Notes: generated from the sequence alone by a model not told the origin. DNA of 64,000 nucleotides from Pleurodeles waltl (GCF_031143425.1 NC_090445.1:1580044049-1580108048), one strand, 5' to 3'. Positions 1 through 13,282 are shown, counted from the stretch's first letter. Made by a program: numbers and translations.

Positions 1-1204
1 GTTGATAGAGAGCAGGGAAAGGTTTTGTCAAAAGAGATTTGCCTAGCAGGGGCATGGCCAAGATGGCAAAGGGGACAGATGAACGATGAAGGAGCTCCGC
101 TATTCCTGCCTGCCCAACAGCATTGTGCTTCATCTGAGACACCTCTCTTCCGGCCACTAGTAAAAGCTTTTCTGCCCCTGGATCAGGCAGTGCAGTCCGG
201 AACTGGGCGTTGGGTTGTGTCATTGTCCCTTGGGTGCTGTAGTGCCATTCGCAGCGCTGGATCTAAGGCCTATGCTGTTCACGCATCCTGGGCGGGCAGT
301 AGCTGAAATCAGCCTTTTCTTCCTGGGCTCAGAAGCTGTGACTGCTGCTGGGCACAGGGCTGCACAGAACGGCGACATTGTGGCCCGCAGTACTGGGACA
401 TTTGCTTTTGGTTGCCCTCCTTCTCCCTCAAGGGGCCCAAAGATTGGATCTCCCTGTGGGGCTTGATATTCATGTTACCTGTGGCCCTGTCGGTGTGATC
501 TGTGGAATTGGGCTGAGGCCATTGGTGCTGCCCACAGCAAGACTGCCGTCCTCCTCTGGGTGAGAAGGCAGATCACACTGCCCATCAGAATGGAGGTAAG
601 GAGCAGGCCAGGCCGAGGTGGGGTGGGGGTGGCCCCCCAACCGAAGGCATTGTGGGACAGAGGACTGGGCTGTGGCCGGAGCCCCATGTGATCCTGGGAT
701 TCTGGTGTGCTGGGAGCGGGGTTGCCCCCCGCTGGCCTAGAGACTGTTCAACATAATTGCCTGGTGTCGGGGAAGGCACAGTGTTAATTATCTGGGTCCT
801 TGCACCTGACTGCAGACCCGGGAGGCCCTCCTGCACTTTGTTGGCCCGCATTGACGCTCAGCCAGGCAGTTGGTGGTCTCTGCAGTCGTGCATGGAGCAC
901 CGGGCCTTGGGATTTGTGTTGCCACCGACTGGATGCATGTCACCCCACTCCTCAACCATTTTCCTCTTGGTTGGAGTACATATGTTGCTGCTGCAGTGGC
1001 TATTGGGGACCTAGCTCTGGAAGTGCTGTCAAGACTCTTTGACCTAACTGACTCCCCGTTCTGAGAGCTTATCCTGCCAGCATGGGTAAACAGCGCAGTC
1101 TGAGGGGGGGCCCAGAGACAGGAGAGGGGACATTGCATCCACCGCAGTGCACTGTGCTGCCGCGGACCTGAAGTGCCTGTGACCTGACTGAAGGATCTCC
1201 TACC
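1..1204 (+). other. No gene; possible L1 5' leader
   Basis: No convincing coding frame. The stretch is moderately GC-rich with G runs (about 600-680) and sits directly upstream of the L1 ORF1 scrap at 1205, so it may be the 5' untranslated region of that element. The left boundary of the element cannot be placed; the open frames here are short and unlike any family I know. Confidence 0.35.
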
Positions 1205-1595
1205 ATGGACATGTTCGATGAGCTCCTGGGCTCTATCAGGGATAGTAAGGCCAGGCGGGACCATAGGTTGGATGAATTGCTAGTTGATATGAGTTTGCTT
1301 AGGGCCAATCAAGCCAAATTGGGAGACAGAGTAGAATCCAATGAATCTGCACTGGCTGGCCTTCCCTGCACCCCTTTATGTTGGACAAGCAGTCTTAATT
1401 GGCGGCCCTTCGAGCAGAGGTGACCTTGTTCCCATAGAGGGGCTCCCTGAGGGAGTGCAGAGGGCCCCTACGTGGACCTTTTGCTCGAGATCTACTTTGT
1501 TTTCCATTGAGCCTGCATATAGAGTGCCCAGCAGGCCACTCCCCTCTGGTTCCCCCCAAATGACCAGTGATAGCATGGATCTTCAATTAGCATGA
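1205..1595 (+). pseudogene. L1 ORF1 remnant
   Basis: The ATG at 1205 opens a stretch rich in charged residues and leucines that reads like the start of the L1 ORF1 coiled coil (MDMFDELLGSIRDSKARR, then LLRANQAKLGDRVESNE). After a change of frame near 1380 the sequence reads FSIEPAYRVPSRPLPSGSP (about 1500-1555), which matches the conserved RNA-binding region of L1 ORF1 proteins (RAHRVP..P motif). At about 130 residues the remnant is well below the family's usual 300 or more, so most of the coiled coil and the C-terminal domain are gone. ORF1 is the nucleic-acid chaperone of the L1 particle; this copy is non-functional. Confidence 0.7.
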
Positions 1596-2309
1596 ACCAG
1601 ACCACATTCTACAAGTTGCATATTCGAAGGGCCCCTTGCAGGTGGAAAACAGTCCGGCGAACATATACCTGGATTACACGGCAGAGGTTCAATTTCAGTG
1701 CGCTTCTTCATGCCAGTCAAGTGCTAGCTTCACCATATGGGCCAACATTACTCCCTGATGTTTCCAGCCAAGTTGCAGGTGTTGGACTCTAATGCCACCT
1801 GTTTGTTCACGTCCCCAGAAGAGTGGGAGTGGTTGCAATTGAAAAGAGTGTTGCCATCTCTGCAGGATCTGACAAACTTTGGTAGATGGCATTAATGGCA
1901 TCCCCCTCTCTGGCAGTGGTGCAGTGGCTCACCCAGGGGCAGACTGACAGAAAAGAAGGCAGCGAAGGAGCAGGCCCTGGGAGTGGCTGAACTTGAATCT
2001 CCCTATAGCCACACCACAGGCTTCCCTACTTAGTCCCTGTCCTCCTTGGAGAGACAGCACACTAATGCCTTAGTCGACATTCCTCCTGAACTATGTACTG
2101 GCCCAGCTCTAACCCCAATGACTGGTGACCTGGTGATCTGAGTGAAGGCCTTATATTCTTTTGTTGTTACTGTTGGGGAATTACTGGCTGTGCGCAGTGG
2201 AACCTTTATGTCCCACAGTACTTCATTGTGGGGGGCAGGCTGGGCATCCCACACTTTCTCTCAACTGGAACTCCCACCCACTCAACTTCGGTGGACTTTG
2301 CTAGACTCT

Positions 2310-5250
2310 CTTCATTGGATGTATTCATACCTGAGATTTAGGCATATACTCATTGCATACCTCCAGGAGTCACACATGACATCAGTGGAGTTACTGCATT
2401 TACAGCATTGATAGAGGGGTCAAGTGGTGGGTACTGTTTATTAGATGTGTGTCCGAGAGGTGCTGATTGGGTGGCACCCATGGTACCCTTTCAGATTGTG
2501 CACCAGAGGGTGAACCTGGAGCTAATCTATGTGGTAGTTGAGGGAAAGTTGCACAGTGTGCCCATTGCTCTTGTGGCACTCAATGCCCCTAACGTGGAGC
2601 AATCTAATTTCCTAGAGACCACCTCCACTCCTCAGCACACAGGCGATCAGGATCACACAATTCTTAGCTGATTGGCTGATGCATGGTAGGCTCCAGGACA
2701 TCTGGCACTCTTTAAATCCCCTTGTGCAGGAATAACCCAGAGATGCTCCCCTTTGTCTGATCGGCTGAATATTTGAGTTGTAAGCTATCGCACTGTAGCC
2801 CTCTAATGGTTGCGTTGAATTGGGGTAGGTTTTGGTCCCCGACATCCATACGTGGAGGCTTCCTATTTGCGCACTCCAAGACATTGTGTTTTGACAGACG
2901 GTGGGTAAGCACCTTCTCCGGGACTTAGAACTTAATGCAGACACTGCATCAGATATAACAGTGGAGTTAACGCCTTTAAGGTGGTACTGCATGGTCTTTG
3001 CATTAAGACCAAATATGGCATGAAAGTGAACTTGTGGCATGAGTTGATGATGACAGAGGCCGCAATCCGTGTAGCTGAGATTCTTCTGGGGACTGGGAAA
3101 GATCAATGAGATGTACTTACCTCGCTTAGGGCAGACCACAGGGCTCTGTTGGACAGACTGCTGAGACTGAACTATTCAGAATATACTATTGAATAACATG
3201 CAGAGGATGAAAAGGCAGGGAATGTCTTGGCATGGTTTCTGTGCTCTGAGAATGAGCAACCTCAGTTGACAGCCATTACTTTTTTCAACAGGTGGCATAC
3301 TTACGTCAAAGTTGGCCATCCATGAGCCTCCTTTGACTACTAGAAAGGCTTTTACCAGGATGGTGCTGGAGATGGGGAGCCTGAGCTGTCAGCGTACTTG
3401 TGCATTGTACCAATTCCCTGCCTGAACACCCCACCCCACCACCACAGAGCCCTTGGTGTTCAATTGACGCTTGCCAAGGTCCATCTAGCACTGGAGATGC
3501 CAGGGACAAGACACCAGAGACAGGTGGGCTTCCTGTGGAGTTTGACTTGACATACCAGCCCACGCTTGCCCTGCAGTTCCTACTGTTGTTCCAATCAGCT
3601 AAGTCAGCAGGCGCCCTTCCACTGTTACTGCGGAAGGTCCTGGCCGTGGGACTCCCCAAGCCAGGAGGTGAGCTCCTATCGGCCGCTTTCGCTGCTCAAC
3701 ACAGACTGTAAGGTCCTGGGGAAGATTGTTGCAAACCACTTGCTGCCACACCTCATTAGTTTGGTGCACCCAGACAGGAACAGCTTCATTCCAGAGAGAA
3801 ACACATTCCTCAATCTCTGCTGGTTGTTTTGCTTCACTGAAGAGCAGCCGTCTAAGACAATGCTTGTGCTGGCCCTTTCCTTGGATATTGAGAAGGCCTT
3901 TGACTCTCTGGGTTGGCCTTACTTGTGCTGCGGTACATGGGGCTGGGCCCGGTGATATTGGACAGAACTGCTCGCTAGAATGCAAATCAGCAGGGAAATC
4001 TCAGCATTGCATAGGATCCACAGGGGCACCCACAAAGGGTGCCTACTTTCTCCACTCCTCTTTTAACTAGCTTTGGAGCTGTTGATGGGCCTCTTCTGAT
4101 GGCAGGGCCTGCAGTGGTCATAAAAAGTGCCCTTTCTTGAGAGATTATTGCGCTTTATACAGATGAAGCATTAATATTTCTCCAGGATTTTCATTGTGAC
4201 TTGCCTGGGGTGATGGAGGCACCAGATGACCTTAGCTGGACCATAAGCCTGTGGCTGAACTGATCCAAGTCTTGTCCGTTTCCCCTTTATGGAATCCCTG
4301 AGGCAGAACATGAGGATCCCTGCCCTGCAGATCTCTGGTCTGTGGTGGCGATTTGACACTTTTTGGTATCTTTGCGTTAATGTTTACCATGCGGAACAGG
4401 ATTTGGTGCATGGCAATCTGGGTAGGGCCCTGATAGGGGCACCACTCACTGATGTTCTGGAACTCTCTACCTCTTTACCTCTTCCCCTAATAGACAGGGT
4501 GTCCACTGCAAAGATGCTAGTATTACCTCCGTTGCTTTACCACTTCTCAACCCTGACCATTCACCTACCTTGACACTTCCTCAGGGACCTGGACTCATTT
4601 CTTACTGCCTTGATCTGAGGCCTTGATCTGGGGCCTCAGGAGAAGGAAGGTGGCATTACAGAAGTTGTCACCCCTCTGGAAAGGGGAGGTTCGGACTTGC
4701 CGCACTATACATTGTGTGGAGAGCACAGAACCCCCCTCAATTGCAGTGACCCATGTGGTGGCTTGTGGTGAGCCCTGCCCTAACCAGGCTTGCGTTGTTT
4801 GAGACTTGGGTGGACAGGATATCTCTAGCTGGCTCATGGGTTCTTGAAACAATGTGCAGTGGTGGGGCACTTTTCTAGGGTGGCCAAGTACTTCAGGGAT
4901 TGGTATGTGACCCAGCGCCATGGCCCAGTCCCATATGCCCCTGCCCTGCCATAGTGGGTACTCCCAGCATTTCGCAGAATTGCTCAGTGTCATGATATGG
5001 GCACATGGACAGATGATGGTGTTCGGACTCTGGGGAATCTATACGAACACAAACTCCTGAGGGGGAGATACGAGATTCATGACAGTCAATTTTTGACCTA
5101 CAATGCCTTGGTTGCAACCACTGGGGCTGAATGACGACCGTATTGTGCTGAACCAGTTACATCCTTGGCCCTACAGGTATTATTAGGGCAAGGCCTTGGT
5201 AGACATGCAATCACATTGCTGAATGGTTGAATGTTGGAGCCTCCAGGTTT
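2310..5250 (+). pseudogene. L1 ORF2 remnant (endonuclease and RT)
   Basis: ORF2 encodes the apurinic-type endonuclease and reverse transcriptase that carry out target-primed insertion. Visible pieces: endonuclease N-terminus with IAYLQESHM (about 2366-2392), its continuation WVAPMVPF..VHQRV (about 2470-2520), RT block SYRPLSLLNTDCKVLGKIV to DIEKAFDSLGWPYL (3674-3925), and the thumb-like VYHAEQDLVHGNLGRAL..SKM-type region (4289-4573). The RT active site lies at 4156-4167 and reads YTDE where the family has YADD, so the second catalytic aspartate is lost. Stops and frameshifts separate all blocks. About 2.9 kb remain of a gene normally near 3.6 kb. Confidence 0.75.
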
Positions 5251-5694
5251 TAAGAGATAAATGGGCTCAACCTATTGGCAGTAGTTGATGGTGGGACAGT
5301 GGATCCATTGGCTAGAAGTGCCAGTTGTCGATAGAAACCTTATCTACCTCTTCCCCCCCTCGGAGGACTGATTATTGCTGTCTGGATTGCTAGACTTTCA
5401 CACTCCACCTCTCGATACCCAACATACAGCTACACCTATTCCTGGTGCCTCGTAGGGCATGCCTGCCTTCGCAGACATTGATCAGTCTTTCTTTCCTTTA
5501 GTAATTGTTGCTCCATTATAGCTCCTTTCTGGTGTCTCCAGCTGTCTCTCCCAGGTACTCTGCAGTTCCTTTACTCCATTTAGACACTAGCCATTATTAG
5601 TGTTGATGACTGAAAGTGCTGTTTCAATAATAGCAGACGATTTCTTGATGGGCACAATTTATCCTTATCATTCAGTGACAACCAGCCTGGATTC

Positions 5695-5770
5695 AAGCAA
5701 GAAAATAAAACAAATCACCACTGTGCGCTTGAGCGAAGAAAGTGCTATATAAATGGCAATACAATGCAAT
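5695..5770 (+). repeat. LINE/SINE-like 3' tail
   Basis: The sequence around 5718-5762 (GAAAGTGCTATATAAATGGC followed by CAATACAATGCAATG) resembles the 3' ends shared by L2/CR1-like LINEs and the SINEs they mobilise, in which a 'gcgctatataaat' box precedes a short simple repeat. A similar box recurs near 59,300. The body of the element is not recognisable, so this may be a 5'-truncated insertion. Confidence 0.4.
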
Positions 5771-7847
5771 GTGACTGCCTCTCTCTATTACACTCTGATT
5801 GAATCTTACTTTCTTTGTCTTTTGTTGAAGTTGCTGAAATACCCATAGTATGCTGAAATTAAGTGTGTTGAAGTACCACTGCTGTGCATTTGTATAAGAG
5901 GTGGTATGTGATTACTGGGTCTTTTATCCCTGTTGGTCTATCCTGAGGCACCTTAGGTAGCCCACAATAGCCCCAATTACAACTTTCACAGTACTGGCGG
6001 GGTACAAATTCCGCAACGTCGAGCATGTTGGCTAGCAAGGGTGAACCTATAATGCTCCCTTGTGCCATGTCTAAGGTTCATTCCAGAGTTATGGAACGGG
6101 CTTGGGCTACACTGCAGCGTTTACTTGCTGGATTTTCCGGCAGGTAAAATCAGAATAATTTTTCCCACACTGAATAAATCCAGGTGTAGCAACACTGACT
6201 GCTTACAATTGTGCAGAATGGAATTCCACATGGTAATTCTGCTCCACACAGTTCTCAGTTGGGGCCTTAGTTTTTTATGGGTACCTTGCACATGGGCTTA
6301 TTAGGCTGAGAAAGGTGATGCTTTGAGACACAAAAAGAATTGAAAAAACAAAACATTGCCTCTTGAACCTGTAAACGGCTTTTAGATGACCTCAGTGGTT
6401 TAAACGAAGACAATGTTTCCAATATTTTTAATATTACATTAACAGTTCCAGCACTTGTTAAAACATTCAAGAAAGGATAATGCGGACCAACAGGTGTATC
6501 TGTCTAAAAGGTAACCGAGGGCGTTTCCTGTTCTGTGAAGCCAGGGACAGAAGAAAATAAGAAATAAGCCTTCTTGCCAAGGTGCCTTATAGTTGAAATA
6601 AATGTAAGTGTTTTCAATTGGTTAAACAGCAATTGTAAATGCTCCAAGGTGGCTAGTACATAGCTTTAATTGATGGAGGTCTTTGAGACTTGATGGTGAC
6701 AAACATTTATTTTTTAGAGGTAATGCAGAGTTAAAAGCTGGAGTAGTCCTTTTAATAGAGACATTAAAAATAGTTTACGTTTGGTACAGTCTGATTGTGT
6801 ATTACTAAAAGTATATATTTGAATGCACTTGTTTTATATTAACCACTAACGGACAGATTTGCTAACTTTTCACACCAGAGATACTACACTGTGCTGTTTA
6901 AAAGGGAGACAGCAGAACAGAGCCATATCTACTTGGATATAGCTCTGTTGACCTCCTTCCCTACACTGACGCACTTTACAGGCCACCCCATGATTTTGTG
7001 GCATGAGTTTGCACATTTTGTGGAGAAAAAAAAACAAAATTTGTGGCTCAAAACGCAACATTTGTGCTATTTTTGCAGTTTGTAGAAATGTGTCAATCAC
7101 AGAAATAGCTCTCGGCCTGTGATATGACACTTCTGAAGAATCTGACAAGTCACGGTCTGTGGCCCGGAAGAGTCTCCAGCAGTACTGCACCTCGGAAAAG
7201 GAGTTTATCTGGTATTACAGAGGGCAGAAAGCGCTGCTCTCCGTCACCAATCAACCTACTTTCCCTGCAGTGCACAGGATAGCAGAGGGCACAGGGGAGG
7301 GATTTCAGACAAGGGAGGTGGGAGGAAGGATGCAAAAGGAGCAGGAAGTTGGTGGTAGTCTGAAGAGTCTGGAGATGTGGAGAAGGTAAAATGAGTCACA
7401 TGAGGTAGCTGACACAGAAGACAGCTGGCAGAGAGAGGAGCAGAGGGCTCAAGGGGCAGCAGTAAGTTGGGGACAGAAGAGAGATGATGCGGTAAATAAA
7501 TATTAATGTTTTTCTATCGCTATTACACATTCACTTACCTCCATCACTTATGTGCGTGGGGATAAGTGATGAAACATTCAGGTGACCAGCGGCATGGGGT
7601 CAGGTCGTGAGTTCACCAGGCTTCACAATGGGCAGGCTACTGCAGAGAATGAGTGCAGAGACACGGGCTCGTGCACATACCTTCAGATCCCAATCTCTGA
7701 CACTCTCTTCCTGCACACAGTTTGCACAGTAGGGGGTCTATACATTTGCAAGACAACTAGGGTTACCAGGGAGGTGGCAGGGAAAATTAACACCTCTACT
7801 GCCTGTTGGTCTATTCTTCACACTCCTTGTTAGATCAAGCATAGCAA
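5771..7847. other. No gene recognised
   Basis: AT-rich, no coding frame above about 100 residues and no recognisable domain. A short imperfect hairpin lies near 6917-6950 (CAGAGCCATATC paired with GATATAGCTCTG). Nothing else could be assigned. Confidence 0.5.
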
Positions 7848-10780
7848 CATGCAAGCACTGCTCTTCGACATGTTGTAATCTATTCTGTGGGCTTTAACCA
7901 CACCCATCTCATGACCATCACTTTCATTCATTCCTGGGCCTGCCTTTCAAAATGCCCTTGATTTTGTAGGTAAATGACATTTGTCTCGACTTGTGGCTGC
8001 TTTCTTAGGCCCTTCAGACTGACCCCGTTACATGGATTATTGCACAATTAGCCACATACTAAGAGTATCCGCACTACTTTTTTCTTTCTTTGAAGTTTTA
8101 TATAGTGCAAACTCAATCGGAGGTATTGCAGCTCTTTGCATGAGTACCAGTTATCTCACACTATTTCTGAAACTGAGTCATTTTCGGTGAAGCTTCATTT
8201 TTCATTTCCACAGCATTTTTGCTCTTAGCTAACGTTACCTTGTTTTTCCTGCTTACATTTGACATGCTTTACTTAATTCTGCATTCTCTATGAGTGTTTG
8301 CTTTTTCCAGGATGTTGTTACTTTTTTTTTCAGCCAGCATGTTACTCTTGTTTCCCCTCCCTCATAACGTGAAGGCACAGTGTAAAACTTTTCAAAAAAT
8401 GGGCGCCACACCTCATTTTTCCGCACTGTGCCTGAAAGTCATTAGGGATGCGATCAATTCACAATTACAGGGTGCAGTACCTTATGTGGCCAAAAGAGGT
8501 ACCAACGGACACCTAGGGTCAGCCTGTGGTCCTACACACGTTCCCTGCTTCGTGCACATTAGAATGGTAAATCTGCCATGTTTTTTTCAGCCATTTGCTT
8601 TTTATGAGTGTGTGCTTTTGCATAGGATTACAAATGCTGGCTCATATTTTACTTGTTTTGTTTATTTTGTTTAAATATGCAATACTCACATTTGGAAACA
8701 GTTTTATTATTGGTATCGAAACATTTTGTTTTTGCTGGGATTCCGATCTGATTCTGAGCTTATATTGATGGAATTCCTGGTCAGACGATGCTCACATTAC
8801 TACAATTCTGACATCGTAATCATCTTCTGTGTGTGTTTCTCTCTGATTTGCTTTATTTCATAATGTATGTGTTAACCCTCTGAGCTACCTTATGATAGAG
8901 TCAAAACTTCCACAAGACAGGTTTCCGATATCTCTCCAGAAAGAACATTAATCATGGCATTATGTTGACGTTTTTATTGTTGCCTGAAAATAGTTGGTGG
9001 CAAGAAACGCCAACAGCTTGTGCTTTTAAAATTATAATACACTTGGAAAAACTGCACCCCCGCCCAAAGTCAACACTCGATGGTACCGGTCGCACCACCA
9101 TTCTTTGCAGCAGGAATATTTTCCCTCTGCGCTACCTTACAATAGAGTCAAAACTTCCACTAGACAGGTTTCCAATCACTCGCCAGAAAGAACATTAATC
9201 AGAGAGTTATGTTGACATTTTTATTGTTGCCTGAAAATAAATAGTGGCAAGAAGCATTGACAGCAGGTGCTTTTAAAATTATAATACACTTTCATAAACT
9301 GTGGCCTCACTCGAAATCAACATCCGGTGCGGTGGCACCTGTTGCCCTTCCCTAGAACCGACACTGTTTACAGCCTATTCACTGACAGAAATTTAGAAGT
9401 CTCTCATGCAGCTTCATTTCATACATTTTTACATGGAGTTTTCAGCTCCCTAGGCAATCTATTTTTGCAAAACTTGTGTTGCTGTGCTTAGAACTTCCTG
9501 CTTGTGTTGCATGTGTGTTTGATCGAAATTGCTTTTTTAACACTGTTGCTGCTTTTATTTTATTTTTCGGTTTTGCAAATAAACTGCAATAGTTATTTTT
9601 TTAAAGATTTAACAGCTTCAGGAACAGGGCATTTTACAAAGTACAACACTTGGTTGCGAAATTCCAATGGAAAACAAACACGCTTTTTTTTGTGTTGCCA
9701 TAACTGTAACATAGTACCTTATGTGGCCAAAAGAGGTCCCATGGGATACCTATGGACAGCCTGTGGTACTGCACCCTTTCCATGCTTTGTGCTCATTAGA
9801 ACTGTAAATGTTGCAGATTTTTTCTGCCAGCATATTATAAGTGTAAAAGCGTTAACATAACCAAGTTACTCCTGCTTACATTTCACATGCTTTACTTAAT
9901 CTTGCATTGTCTATGGGTGTTTGCTTTTTTCAGGATGTTGTTACTTACTTTTTGTTTCAGCCAGCATATTACTCTTGTCTCCCCTCCCTCATAACCTATT
10001 TCCCATTTTCTGGTTCTCCACCACCAAAAAGTCATACAAATGGTAATAGTGATATGCAAATATCATCACTCCACTGCAATAAAAAAAAACAAAAGTAAAA
10101 AAATTCAATTTTTAATGCCAAGAGCTCTAACTTTAAAAAATGTGAGACTGATTGCATTGCAAATGCAAACATTGCGCCACTTTGTAAATATGGGGCGGGA
10201 GCTAGGCCTCCTTAACGCCACCTTAGCGTAAAAAAAAAAATTACACCTAGGGGTGGCTTGTAAATATGCCCCTAAATGTTTCTCTACCTTTTTCGAAAGC
10301 ATATCTTATACTGTGTGTCATACAATTTTTAAATAATGACTTTCATATTGACAGTGTTTTCAGTTTCAGGATGGGATCTTGCACCACTATAAATAAATGT
10401 CACATTACTAGCTGCACCAATGAGGATTCAGTTCTATGGCTGCCGAGTTGCTCTCACACACTTATGCAGTGATCGCATTAACCAACTGATCTTTCATAAT
10501 GTAAAAGAAGGCATTTCACAACCATTAATTACTTTAGCATAATTACCATACTTTTTAGGACGAGCATGCAAGCGCTTTGACCTGTGTAAGAATTATGGGC
10601 TTTTAACCACGCCCACTGCACGCCCATCACTATCACTCGTTCATGCCCTTGACTTTCAAACATTCTTTATCATCATTGGTAAATGCTTTATGTTTGTCCA
10701 TCCTTGGGGCAGTTTTATTACCCTCTTGCAGACTGCCCTAGTTACATTGATAATTGCACGATTGCAGATACGTTTGACTG
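7848..10780 (+). repeat. Mosaic of diverged duplicated blocks
   Basis: Several blocks occur twice in the same orientation. Block D: about 7855-8040 and 10,560-10,780 (both with GGGCTTT(T)AACCAC and CCATCACT). Block A: about 8255-8375 and 9870-9998 (both with CAGGATGTTGTTACTT and CAGCCAGCAT). Block B: about 8475-8577 and 9711-9815 (both with ACCTTATGTGGCCAAAAGAG). Block C is the tandem pair listed separately. There is no coding content; the frame at 8294-8674 runs through repeat blocks. This is probably a dispersed or complex satellite-like repeat, class unknown. Confidence 0.65.
8876..9345 (+). repeat. Tandem duplication, unit about 247 bp
   Basis: Copy 1 (about 8876-9120) and copy 2 (about 9123-9345) share long stretches such as GAGTCAAAACTTCCAC, CCAGAAAGAACATTAATCA and TTTTTATTGTTGCCTGAAAA. 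The same words are offset by 247 bp. The copies have diverged by scattered substitutions and small indels, so the duplication is not recent. No coding content. Confidence 0.85.
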
Positions 10781-12820
10781 TGAGCTAACTTCTTTTTCCT
10801 TTTGTGTCCCTCCTTCGCGCTCATGCTCATGGCGACCATGGCACTTTGAATCGGCTAACTTATGTCAACTGTTTTACTTTTCATTTTCAATTTGAGAGGA
10901 AAGATAAGTCAAATTAGGAATTTAGAACACTATGAGCTCCAACGCAGCAAACGCGAGACCCATTGCTTTGCAAATGCTTGTTTATGTAATGCAGCAGCCC
11001 AGGCTGAGGCCCTTTTAGCCCAATGGCATTGGGTGTTGATGGAAATGAAAGGGCTTCATGGGCAGGGCAGACTCAGGGACTGCTGGGAGGGAGTGTTCCA
11101 TGCTAATCCCAAGCTGTTTGGTAGGAGGGCGCATGTGCTACACCTCTGCGCTCTATCTGCCCTGGTTCCGTGGATGCTTTTTGCATCTGGTGAAGCTAGG
11201 TCCAGTGTTCCCTCACCGCGGTGCGGATACACTGGGCCAATCGCAATCCACCAGGGCAATATCAGGGGCATAGCCACCGTTGGTGCGGCAGGTGAAGTGG
11301 CACTCGGACCCAAATTGCTGTATTTCATTACCCACATCAGTAAAAGGAGACATTTTTCGTGCTTGCATGCTGGCCTGTGGTGTCCTTGCTACGCTGTTGG
11401 CCAGTTTATAGTTTATCCCTTGGGAAACCACTCCACGACTCAGACTGTGACTCTAAAAGGAGGCTAAAGCGCCTGAAACAATGGTGCTAACATTTTTAAG
11501 TCGCTACATCCTCATTTTGTCACTAGGCAGAATATTTTTTGTGAATGCATGCAGTTGGGGTCCCGCACTCCCGCCTCCATCTTAAGTAGGGGCCTGCTCC
11601 CATCTTAGAGAAATACAACAAGGGTTTGGCATTTGAGTGAAATGTCCGACATTCCTGCGGGGAGTTGGTCTGAGTGGGCCAGGCGTTCTTTAAAAATAGC
11701 CCTGTAGGGCCTGGGCTGCGGGGCTTGTTAATCAGGGCACCTGGTAGAGGCTCCCGTCCCCCCCCCCCCTCCCCGTTGCTTGGCACGAGCGGGTATTGTA
11801 ACAGGCTGTACCCACTTAACCCGGCCGCATAGACCACAGGCTCTGCTTCCTGTCCCAGGCAGCTCGCCAGGCTTAAAAGTGATTGATGTTTTTAAAAAGT
11901 GGCTCCTGCTTCTGCATCCATTCAAAGGACAGGTTTCTGGCAAACGTCTTGTGGATGGGTCACCATTGGGTTATTTACACCCAGAGGGCCTGGTATCGCC
12001 TACAACAGCCAAACATGGAGGCGACAGGGTCGCAAAATTCTTTATTCGAATGATGCATTGCACATACATCCCAAATGAGATCAAATATCAGTTTCCTCAG
12101 GACCTAGGTCTTTTAGTGTCCATTGATATCTGTCTCAATGAATCAACAGGCGCTGCACAAAAATAGCGCCAGATAATTGCGCAAAATATTGACCTTTTTA
12201 CAAAAGGTGCAACGTGTGAATGTGGTCCAGTTAGGCCTCAGACTTCTTCAGCAGTCGCCTGGGTTTCACTGCTTATGTTTGACAGGAGACAAAGGATGTA
12301 CGCTGGAATCAGAGCCGCTGCAATTAGGTGATAATGCAATGATGGTGGTGTTTTTTTTACATAATTAAAGGTTCTCTACATTTGCTACACAATCCACCAG
12401 TTGCTGCATAATGTGCGGATTTAAAAAAAATATATATATTTCTTGCTGAAACCAATCAAACGTTACTTAAAAAGCACTGCCCTCGGTCCACTGTTACAGA
12501 TCCTGCAGTGTAAATTGACTGGTCACCTTTCATTTGCTGATTTGCTACCTTCAGGCGTTAAACTTGTACTAATGTGGTGAAACCTTTGCACATAAAGTAT
12601 TAATATCTTCCGAGGTCAGTTAACAAAGTATCATAAACTAATAGGGACAGATTGTTCATTATTTGTAAGGACCTTGCATCAATCCTAAATCTGTGAAATT
12701 GTAAACTGACAAATGTGCAAGGTACCTACATTATGCTCTGTTCTGAAATCTCACATGAGAGAAACATAAATGGTAACCCATCCTATGGTGAAGACATGGG
12801 AAGATTTGGACTAAACATGC
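10781..12820. other. No gene recognised
   Basis: The longest frame (10,862-11,467 plus) shows no domain and no homology I recognise. There is a C run near 11,760-11,773 and an A/TA run near 12,422-12,440. An AT-rich fragment at about 10,190-10,275 carries the word TTGTAAATATG twice in direct orientation and may be the rim of an unidentified small repeat. Confidence 0.45.
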
Positions 12821-13227
12821 ACATTTGAAAGAGGTAGTATTGGGTCTTACCAGTCATGGCTCGCTGCGCAGTGAAGGGTCGGGGGGGCTTGGAAGGTGGA
12901 CAAACATTAAATTATATATCTTTTTTTTTTTTTACTTACCTGCCTTGCTTCGTCGCTGCCGCTCCTTCTTCCTGACAGGAGGCACTGGCTCCCAGCCTGC
13001 CCTGCAGCCAATCCTTATGCTGCTCAAAGTCCAGCCAGGTGGCTCCCAGGCAGACGGGGAGCCTGTGCCTGCTCTCTCCAGCACGCAACACAGTCCCGGG
13101 CTGGAGAGAGCACAGTGCACATGTGTGTTTGACTGGCCCGAGATGGCCAACCAAACATACATGCACACTGTGGGTGGTGCACTGTGGGTGGTACTCCTGT
13201 CAACCCCATCATCCCCAATGCCCCGTT

Positions 13228-13282
13228 CCTTTAACAACCAAACAATAATACACATAGTTTATTATTGTTTGGTTGTTAAAGG
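13228..13282. repeat. Perfect 23-bp inverted repeat (hairpin)
   Basis: Arms 13,228-13,250 and 13,260-13,282 are perfect reverse complements, beginning CCTTTAACAACC and ending GGTTGTTAAAGG, with a 9-base loop. The arms are AT-rich. The flanking 12.9-13.2 kb is GC-rich and contains no gene. This may be the core of a fold-back or MITE-like element whose outer ends I cannot place. Confidence 0.9.

Larger units (their letters stand above)
1205..5620 (+). mobile_element. Decayed L1-type LINE (copy 1)
   Basis: A nearly full-length but heavily mutated L1-superfamily retrotransposon in plus orientation. Order from the left: ORF1 scrap (1205-1595), ORF2 endonuclease remains (about 2310-2670), reverse transcriptase remains (3674-4570) and a degenerate C-terminal part to about 5250. 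Every domain is broken by stops and frameshifts, so this copy cannot move. The 3' boundary is uncertain because no poly-A tail or target duplication is visible. Confidence 0.75.

Noticed and set aside
8294..8674. 126-codon frame with a hydrophobic, signal-like start
   Set aside because: It runs across duplicated repeat blocks whose second copies (9.7-10.0 kb) do not keep the frame.
10862..11467. 201-codon plus-strand frame
   Set aside because: No domain, no splice or promoter context, composition like its surroundings; length is possible by chance in this GC range.
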